Shown here: piece after piece, positions 1-5,500 of the stretch | How positions within the stretch are numbered: the stretch's first letter is position 1 | Layout: every line of letters begins with the position of its first letter | Source: Pirellulaceae bacterium | Lineage (GTDB): Bacteria > Planctomycetota > Planctomycetia > Pirellulales > Pirellulaceae | Assembly: GCA_030744095.1 (NCBI GenBank) | Contig: JASLRF010000482.1 | Span: 1-6,503 of the forward strand | Direction of reading: 5' to 3' | Length of the DNA: 6,503 bases | Position numbers and translations under genes: made by a program | Notes under the pieces: model-generated | What the model was told of the DNA's origin: nothing | The model's input: only the letters and a program-made list of their open reading frames with translations | Databases searched by the model: none

Positions 1-1
1 C

Positions 2-2074
2 TTTGCGGGTGGTCGGTTCTTTATCGCTCCAGCCGGCCGCCCAGACAGTACTTTCTCGCATGAAGCGGGACACATGTTCTGGGGTAGGGACGAGTATCGC
101 GGCGGCGGCAACTACGATACCTTCCGCGGCTACTACGACACCCAGAATCGCAATGCCTGGGACAACCCGGTCTTCTTGTCCGGCGCGGAGCAGCGAGAGC
201 CCAGTATTATGGATCGCGGTGCGTGCGAAGAGACTCCCGGCTTGCTCTGCACGGCATTCCAGAATCACACCAGCAGCGAATCTTCATTTGCCATGGTTGG
301 CTGGACGGATTCCGATGGCGACGGAGTCTTCGACGTCCTGGATGTGCCGCTCACGTTGGAGGGTTCAGGCAGTTACGACGCGAGCCAGGGTAAATATCAT
401 TTTGTCGGTACATCCTCGGTCCAGACGTTGCCGAACCAGAATCCCAGCGGCACTCAGAATGACATTTCGATCAACCATGTCAGCCAGGCCCAATATCGAA
501 TCAATGGTGGCGATTGGCAAACGGCTCAACGATACGACGACTTCACCGCGAATCTGGACTTGACAATCGACCTGGCCGCTAACGAGCAACTCGAGATTCG
601 GACGATTGACGACGTCACCGAAATCACTTCGCCTGTCTTCATCGGCAAAACCAACCTGCCGACCTCCACTCTGCATCCTGGCATTAACGGCTTCGTGTGG
701 GACGATTTGGATGCCGACGGCCAATGGGATTCGGGGGAATCGGGCCTGGCGGGAGAAACGTTGCAGCTTGTCGACCAGAATGGCACACCGTTGCAGTTGA
801 GCAACGGGATTGAGCCCGACGATTATCCCAGTTCGAGCAGTCTGTTAAACAACGTCATTCCTGAAGTAACCTTATCCGGAGTTGGTTCGGGCGTAACCGA
901 CAATTCCGTATTCTCTCTGTCGCGCAGCCCGGCCTCGACGGACGCTCGAGTGTTTGCATCCTTCAGTCTGGCCTGCGGTGGGGCTTGCACCGATTGGACG
1001 CCCGACTCTCGCCAGCTTCGTATGGATTTTGCCGTGCCCGTCACTTCGGTCAGTATCGACGCGATCGGCAAGATCACCCGCGACTTTGCCCGTCTGGAAA
1101 TATACGACTCCAACGACAATCTGCTGGCGCGGTACACCACGCAGGCACTTGACAGCGGCGAGGTGGAGACCATGACGCTGGGCCGCGCAACCGCCGACAT
1201 TGCCTACGCCATCGCGCACTCTCACGACAATTCTACCGTGCACCTCGATAACTTGCGATTCGGGCCGAAGGCCACCACTACGACCGACGCTAGCGGATTC
1301 TATGCTTTTGCCCACCTCGGACCCGATACGTATAACGTGCAACTGGTGCCATCCACGGGTAATCAACCCACGGCACCGGAGTCCGGCCAACAACCCGTAA
1401 CGTTGGCGGCGGGCCAAGCGATAGGGGAGGTCGATTTCGGGGTATCGACCGACGAGAGACCTTGGCAGAACCCAAGCAATCGCTTTGATGTCAACAACGA
1501 CGGACTGGTAACGCCGAACGATGTCTTGCGAATCATCAACGATCTGAATGCCAATGGCCCCCATGCGCTGTCCAACGAACCAACCCCCCCCTACTTGGAT
1601 GTCGACGGCAATGGGCTGGTGACGGCGATCGATGCCTTGCAAGTGATCAACGAGATCAACTCGCACGCTGGCTCTGAAGGCGAAGCGGGCGCAGCGTTTT
1701 CTTCGCTGATGCCACCGTCGGTCATTCCCATCGGCGAGGCGGAGGCAAGTCCGCAACCTGTCAACGGCGGAAACGCCACCGCGCCGCGGGGCAATCCGTT
1801 TTCGAGCCATCGTTCAGAACCTGCGATTATGCCGCCAGCCGTAAGTCCTTCCACCTCCCACACGCCGCTCCGACGGCAGTTTGTCACTGATGCGAATCAG
1901 AGTCGCGCTGGTTCGGTCGCGCATCGTCAAACCGACAGGCTGACCTCGCGATTGCTAGCCGCCCACAACCAGGCCCTGCAACAGACGGCCGAAGGTGACG
2001 AAGCTTTGCTCCCGTCTGATGTAGACGAAGAACTCTTGGGCCAGCTTGCCGCTGCGATGCTTGGCCTGGAGTAG
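2..2074 (+). CDS. Secreted metzincin-like zinc metallopeptidase with split SdrD_B domain and type I dockerin (5' partial)
   Basis: The frame is open from the window edge, and the zinc motif HEAGH (nt 59-73) lies before the first ATG (nt 74), so the true start is upstream and 690 residues are visible. Counting from nt 2: H20-E21-x-x-H24 with D30 as third zinc ligand in a DEY triplet, and a SIM Met-turn at M70. This is the metzincin layout, and the predicted role is hydrolysis of extracellular proteins. Next come a DxDGDGxxD calcium-type loop (103-111), an unassigned beta-rich stretch, an SdrD_B-like domain in two halves (227-267 and 422-481) around a nested module (268-421), a type I dockerin (488-553) and a low-complexity tail (554-690) ending at TAG. 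Only four Cys, in two close pairs (75/83, 325/329), could form disulfides. No LPXTG, PEP-CTERM or C-terminal membrane anchor is visible. The substrate is unknown. The peptidase class is well supported by motifs; the exact family is not. Confidence 0.88.
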   Translation, partial: FAGGRFFIAPAGRPDSTFSHEAGHMFWGRDEYRGGGNYDTFRGYYDTQNRNAWDNPVFLSGAEQREPSIMDRGACEETPGLLCTAFQNHTSSESSFAMVGWTDSDGDGVFDVLDVPLTLEGSGSYDASQGKYHFVGTSSVQTLPNQNPSGTQNDISINHVSQAQYRINGGDWQTAQRYDDFTANLDLTIDLAANEQLEIRTIDDVTEITSPVFIGKTNLPTSTLHPGINGFVWDDLDADGQWDSGESGLAGETLQLVDQNGTPLQLSNGIEPDDYPSSSSLLNNVIPEVTLSGVGSGVTDNSVFSLSRSPASTDARVFASFSLACGGACTDWTPDSRQLRMDFAVPVTSVSIDAIGKITRDFARLEIYDSNDNLLARYTTQALDSGEVETMTLGRATADIAYAIAHSHDNSTVHLDNLRFGPKATTTTDASGFYAFAHLGPDTYNVQLVPSTGNQPTAPESGQQPVTLAAGQAIGEVDFGVSTDERPWQNPSNRFDVNNDGLVTPNDVLRIINDLNANGPHALSNEPTPPYLDVDGNGLVTAIDALQVINEINSHAGSEGEAGAAFSSLMPPSVIPIGEAEASPQPVNGGNATAPRGNPFSSHRSEPAIMPPAVSPSTSHTPLRRQFVTDANQSRAGSVAHRQTDRLTSRLLAAHNQALQQTAEGDEALLPSDVDEELLGQLAAAMLGLE
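59..211 (+). other. Zinc-binding and Met-turn region of the metallopeptidase
   Basis: HEAGH at nt 59-73 supplies two His ligands and the catalytic Glu. Asp six residues after the second His (nt 89-91) sits at the third-ligand position, followed by Glu-Tyr. A SIM tripeptide, whose Met is at nt 209-211, lies 46 residues after the second His and fits the metzincin Met-turn. The usual Gly at motif position 8 is Trp here, with Gly at position 9. Metzincins with an Asp third ligand are known, for example the snapalysin type, and many bacterial proteases carry an HEFGHMxGxxDEY-like version. Confidence 0.78.
680..802 (+). other. SdrD_B-like domain, N-terminal half
   Basis: The stretch reads GFVWDDLDADGQWDSGESGL and continues with an ETLQLVDQNG strand. 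This is the standard opening of SdrD_B/Cna-B-type beta-sandwich domains, with its Asp-rich calcium-binding loop. The expected continuation (TTTDASGFYAF...) does not follow directly but resumes about 154 residues later, at nt 1265. Confidence 0.75.
803..1264 (+). other. Beta-rich module nested inside the SdrD_B domain
   Basis: About 154 residues separate the two SdrD_B halves. The module opens with an IEPDDYPSSSSL segment and contains alternating hydrophobic strands, a CGGAC pair, a DSRQLRMDF motif and a closing VHLDNLRFG strand. The pattern suggests a jelly-roll-like extracellular (possibly ligand-binding) module ending in the common LDNLxFG signature. I cannot name a family with confidence, and the function is unknown. 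Confidence 0.55.
1265..1444 (+). other. SdrD_B-like domain, C-terminal half
   Basis: The segment TTTTDASGFYAFAHLGPDTY followed by NVQL and, later, VDFGV matches the closing strands of SdrD_B-like domains (T-D-x-x-G-x-Y-x-F-x-x-L-x-P-x-x-Y). It completes the domain begun at nt 680 and leads directly into the dockerin. Confidence 0.75.
1463..1660 (+). other. Type I dockerin domain of the metallopeptidase
   Basis: Two EF-hand-like calcium loops, DVNNDGLVTPND and DVDGNGLVTAID, are each followed by a helix (VLRIINDLN and ALQVINEIN). The WQNPSNRF lead-in is typical of planctomycete dockerins. Ligand positions 1, 3, 5 and 12 are Asp or Asn in both loops. Dockerins bind cohesin modules in a calcium-dependent way, so this domain probably tethers the protease to a partner. 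Over the first 36 residues it matches 25 of 36 positions of the dockerin in the downstream gene (nt 6082-6288). Confidence 0.9.
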
Positions 2075-2075
2075 A

Positions 2076-2090
2076 CGCCTCTTGTAGGCG
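2076..2090 (+). terminator. Small hairpin just after the metallopeptidase stop
   Basis: CGCCT and AGGCG form a 5-bp stem around a CTTGT loop, one base after the stop codon. No T-run follows, so it is at most a weak or factor-dependent terminator element or an RNA 3'-end stabiliser. Confidence 0.25.
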
Positions 2091-2133
2091 ACGCCGCGAC
2101 AGTTCGGATCAGGAATCTCCCGGCGGCGGATTA

Positions 2134-2148
2134 ATCCCGTCGCGGGAT
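2134..2148 (+). terminator. GC-rich hairpin, candidate terminator
   Basis: ATCCCG, a TCG loop and CGGGAT form a perfect 6-bp stem 59 nt after the stop codon. No U-tract follows (the next bases are ATCAAAGG), so intrinsic termination is not well supported. It is the better of the two hairpins downstream of the first gene. Confidence 0.3.
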
Positions 2149-2194
2149 ATCAAAGGTCTTGGGCTGCTTGCACCTACCCTTTCTCCTCTCTGCT

Positions 2195-2216
2195 GGTTAC
2201 CTCGCTGCCGGTAACC
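2195..2216. repeat. Perfect 7-bp inverted repeat with 8-nt spacer
   Basis: GGTTACC (2195-2201) and GGTAACC (2210-2216) are exact reverse complements around TCGCTGCC. It could be an RNA hairpin or a dimeric regulator site. It lies about 360 nt before the start of the second gene and 120 nt after the end of the first. No function can be assigned from sequence alone. Confidence 0.4.
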
Positions 2217-2560
2217 TCTCTACCGTTAAGCGATGCGGCTGTTGGTTGCTCTTCAGTGGCCACGGCGAACTCTCGCCAAGGCGCCTAATATCCCTATATT
2301 TTCTATTGAAGACATCGCTCGACAGCCGAACGATGTGCCACGAATGCCGGGGCGAAGAATTGGCCACAAAATCTCTGTCAGACGCGCCAAATTCTGGTGC
2401 TAATTCTTGCAGCATCCTAAAATAGCGGCGATCTGGTCCTTTTGCGGCATGGTTTTCTTCTGCGTAGTGCCCTTTCCGCGATTGAGAACTTCTCCGCCAG
2501 GGGAATTGCTAGATTAGATGCCTGAGGCAAGGGGGGCGAGATTTTTGCTGGCTGAATTAC

Positions 2561-2566
2561 GGAGGT
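2561..2566 (+). promoter_or_regulatory. Shine-Dalgarno sequence deciding the GTG start
   Basis: GGAGGT lies 8 nt before GTG at nt 2575, an almost ideal ribosome site. It favours GTG 2575 over the in-frame ATG at nt 2518, which directly follows an in-frame TAG (2515-2517) and has only a weaker AGGGGAA about 12 nt upstream. Confidence 0.75.
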
Positions 2567-2574
2567 ATCCAACC

Positions 2575-5500
2575 GTGAGGAAACTGAGGTCTGCGGTTGT
2601 TGGACGTCGAGCCCATCCGCGTCAAAGGCATCGAACTGGGCAACGCCGATTTCATCTGGAGCAGCTGGAAGACCGCCGGCTGTTGGCCGCCGATTTCTGG
2701 GCTGGCGACGGTCCGGAAGAAGGCGAAGGCGACGAAGCGCGAGTGGCGGTTCACTTGGCCACAACCAACTTGGCTGGCGATCCGATCTCGTCCGTTTCAG
2801 CCGGGCAACGCTTCTTGTTACAGGCCAATGTCGAGGATCTGCGCAGCGATGCGGCGGGAGTGTTCGCTGCCTATTTGGACCTGGAGTTTGATGCGAACCA
2901 GGCAGACATTCTAGGACCACTAGTCCATGGTGCCAGTTTCCAGAACGGCGTTTCCGGAAACATCGATCATCCTGGACTGATTGACGAAGTGGGGGGCTTT
3001 GCTACGGCCCTTTCTCCATCCGGCGTTGCGGTTGCCGAATTGTTTTCCGTCTTGGTCACGGCGAACACGGTCGGTCAGCTCGTGTTTGACTCAGGACCAG
3101 CTGACGTTCTTCCGGAACACGCAGTCTTGCTATACGACGTGAATACCGAGATTCCGATTGACGCAATCGACTTTGGTCGTGTCACAATCGAAGTCACGCC
3201 GTTCGGCGGTGAATCGGACGTTGACGCGTTCGATGATTCCTATGTGGTTGCGGCCGGCAGTACCGAAAATCGGTTTGGCGTACTGCTCAACGATGAGGGG
3301 TTTGGCCATCTTGTCGTCTCTGCAGTCAATGATACGGGACTGTCTGGCGAAGTGTCGATCGCATCCAACGGTCAGGTTCTCGTGTATTCGCCCGGTGTGA
3401 ATTTCTCAGGCACGGAACGATTTTCGTACACCGCGACGGATGAAAACGGCGCATCGGATGATGCCATCGTAACGGTCAGGGTCAACGCTGCGAATTCCGG
3501 AGATGACATCGTTTCCATCCGACTTGAAGCCACGGACCTGTTGGGTACGCCAATCGTCTCCACGCCCGATGGCAGCAGTTTCTTAGTTAGCGCCTATGTC
3601 GAGGACACGAGAGTCGACGCTGAGGGCGTTTTTGCGGCATACTTCGACCTGCGCTACAATTCGAGCCTGATCGAACCAAGTGGCGAAATCGAAATCGGCT
3701 CTCAGTTTGTCAACGGTATATCGGGCGATTTTGACACCCCCGGTGTTGTCAATGAGGTTGGAGCGTTTCAACAGAGCCTTCATGCCGTCCTGGGTGGCGA
3801 AACGCGATTGTTCACGATTCCCTTTTTTGCAACGGGCGCGGGGCAAGCTGTTTTTCAGAGCGACCCGGCGGACATATTGCCGCAACATGCCATATTGGTT
3901 TACGGCGACAATCAAATCATACCTGGCGACCGCATCGATTACGGCGGTTTCACTTTGGATATCGTCTCGGACGTGATCGCCGTCGATGACTCGTTTCACA
4001 TTGCCGAAGACATAACGGTGGAATTGGAGGTGTTGGGCAACGACGTTCACAGATCGGACGATCAACTGCGGATTCGCGAGGTAGACGCTTCTACGTTGCG
4101 TGGCACTGTCTCGGTCTCTGTGGATGGCAGAGTGCTGACCTACACTCCAGAACCGGGTTTCGGGGGCAGCGAACAGTTTACCTATGTGGCCCACGGTCAG
4201 CATGGTGTTGATTCGGCGCAAGTGACGGTGCACACCGAGCCGGGTGCGACGAACGACGATGTGGTGGCCATCGGGTTGGCCACGACTGATCTCGACGGGA
4301 ATCCGATCGATTCGATCGAAGCCGGGCAACAGTTCTGGCTGACCGCGTCGGTTGACGATCTTCGTGATGCAAGCCTCGAGGATTTGGGAGTCTTCGCTGC
4401 CTATTTTGATCTACTGTATGACAAGGAGCACGTTTCTGTTGTTGCATCGGATGCACACCGTCTCGGGTTCGATGTGACGTTCGCCACCGAATACGCCAAC
4501 GGTCAACGGGGGCGAGCGACGGTGCCGGGTGTGATCGACGAAATCGGTTCCTTTCAATCGGCATCCCAGCCGTTGGGAGCGGACCCACAGAGATTGTTCG
4601 CCGTGCGGCTGCAGGCTAATTCCGCCACGGGTGGTGCCGACTCGTTCGTCGTTCAGGAAGATGCCCAGTCGGTTCAGTTGAATGTACTGGCAAACGACGT
4701 TGCGATTGCTGCAACGACCATTTTCCGCAGTGACCCTGCCGACCTTCTGCCAGTTTCCGATGTGCTCTTGTTTGAGCCGCCCGATGCCGTCGAGGTTGCA
4801 GAAATTCGGTTCGGCGAAACTTCGCTGCAAATCGACAGTAGTGGAACTCCGACGATTACGTCCGTGGGGCGGGCAAGCCACGGTGGCACTGTTGTGATTT
4901 CCGTCGATGGCCAACAAATTGAATACTCACCCGCGCCGGACTTCTTTGGCGTCGAGACATTTACCTACGCGATTGATCAAGGCACTTCAATCGACGTGGA
5001 AGTTGTTGTGGAAGGTGTGGCGGATGCCCCACAAGCGAGCGACGATGGCTATCGCGTCCGAACCAATCGCAGTCTGAGCGTCGACGCGTCGCAGGGTCCG
5101 TTGGCCAATGACACAGACGCCGATGGCGACAGGCTCGAGGCGGTGGCCGTCGCAGGGCCCGCCCACGGATCGCTGGGCATCATGGCCAACGGGAGCTTCG
5201 TCTACCTGCCGCAGCAAGATTTCATCGGCTTGGATCAGTTTACCTACCGCGCTTTCGACGGCGGGCTGGTCTCGTCGGTCGCCACCGTCGACATCTATGT
5301 CGAACCACCACCGGTGCGGATTCGGCTTGAAGTCGTCGATGCCGCTGGCACGGCCCAATCCCAGGTCAGGGCCGGCGAAACCGTGTTTCTCAAGGCGCTG
5401 GTGCAGGATTTTCGCGACGAATCTCAGCCGATTCACGGTGTCGGTGCCGCTTATTTGGATGTCGCCTTTGATCCCATGCTGGTCGCACCACTACCTTCCG

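Larger units (their letters stand above)
2075..2574. other. Intergenic region, 500 nt, no supported gene
   Basis: This gap separates two same-strand genes. It holds three small inverted repeats (nt 2076-2090, 2134-2148, 2195-2216), an AT-richer patch near nt 2286-2310 and a strong Shine-Dalgarno sequence at its end. I found no convincing -35/-10 pair. Short open frames here, such as a TTG-initiated 88-codon frame at nt 2159-2425, lack a good ribosome site and recognisable motifs. The length suggests that the second gene has its own promoter and is not tightly co-transcribed with the first. Confidence 0.7.

Noticed and set aside
74..76. ATG as the start of the first gene
   Set aside because: The HEAGH zinc motif lies immediately upstream in the same open frame, so this Met is internal.
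872..1810. 312-codon minus-strand open frame
   Set aside because: It lies wholly inside the metallopeptidase/dockerin gene, has no recognisable domain and is Arg/Gly-rich as expected of an antisense shadow.
2159..2425. Small gene in the intergenic gap (88 codons, TTG start)
   Set aside because: It has a weak start, no good ribosome site, and a composition with no motif beyond chance Cys residues.
2482..2515. TTGAGA ... TAGATT as a promoter for the giant gene
   Set aside because: The 22-nt spacing is too long and the -10 match is only partial.
2518..2520. ATG as the start of the giant gene
   Set aside because: It directly follows an in-frame stop and has a weaker ribosome site than GTG 2575. 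It would add 19 residues without a signal peptide. It cannot be fully excluded.
2417..2920. Minus-strand 167-codon frame across the start of the giant gene
   Set aside because: It overlaps the well-supported RBS, GTG start and LEPR motif; the translation is Pro/Arg-rich without any domain.
3583..4329. 248-codon minus-strand open frame
   Set aside because: It is antisense to the repeat region of the giant gene, where the plus-frame repeat motifs are clear; no family features are seen.
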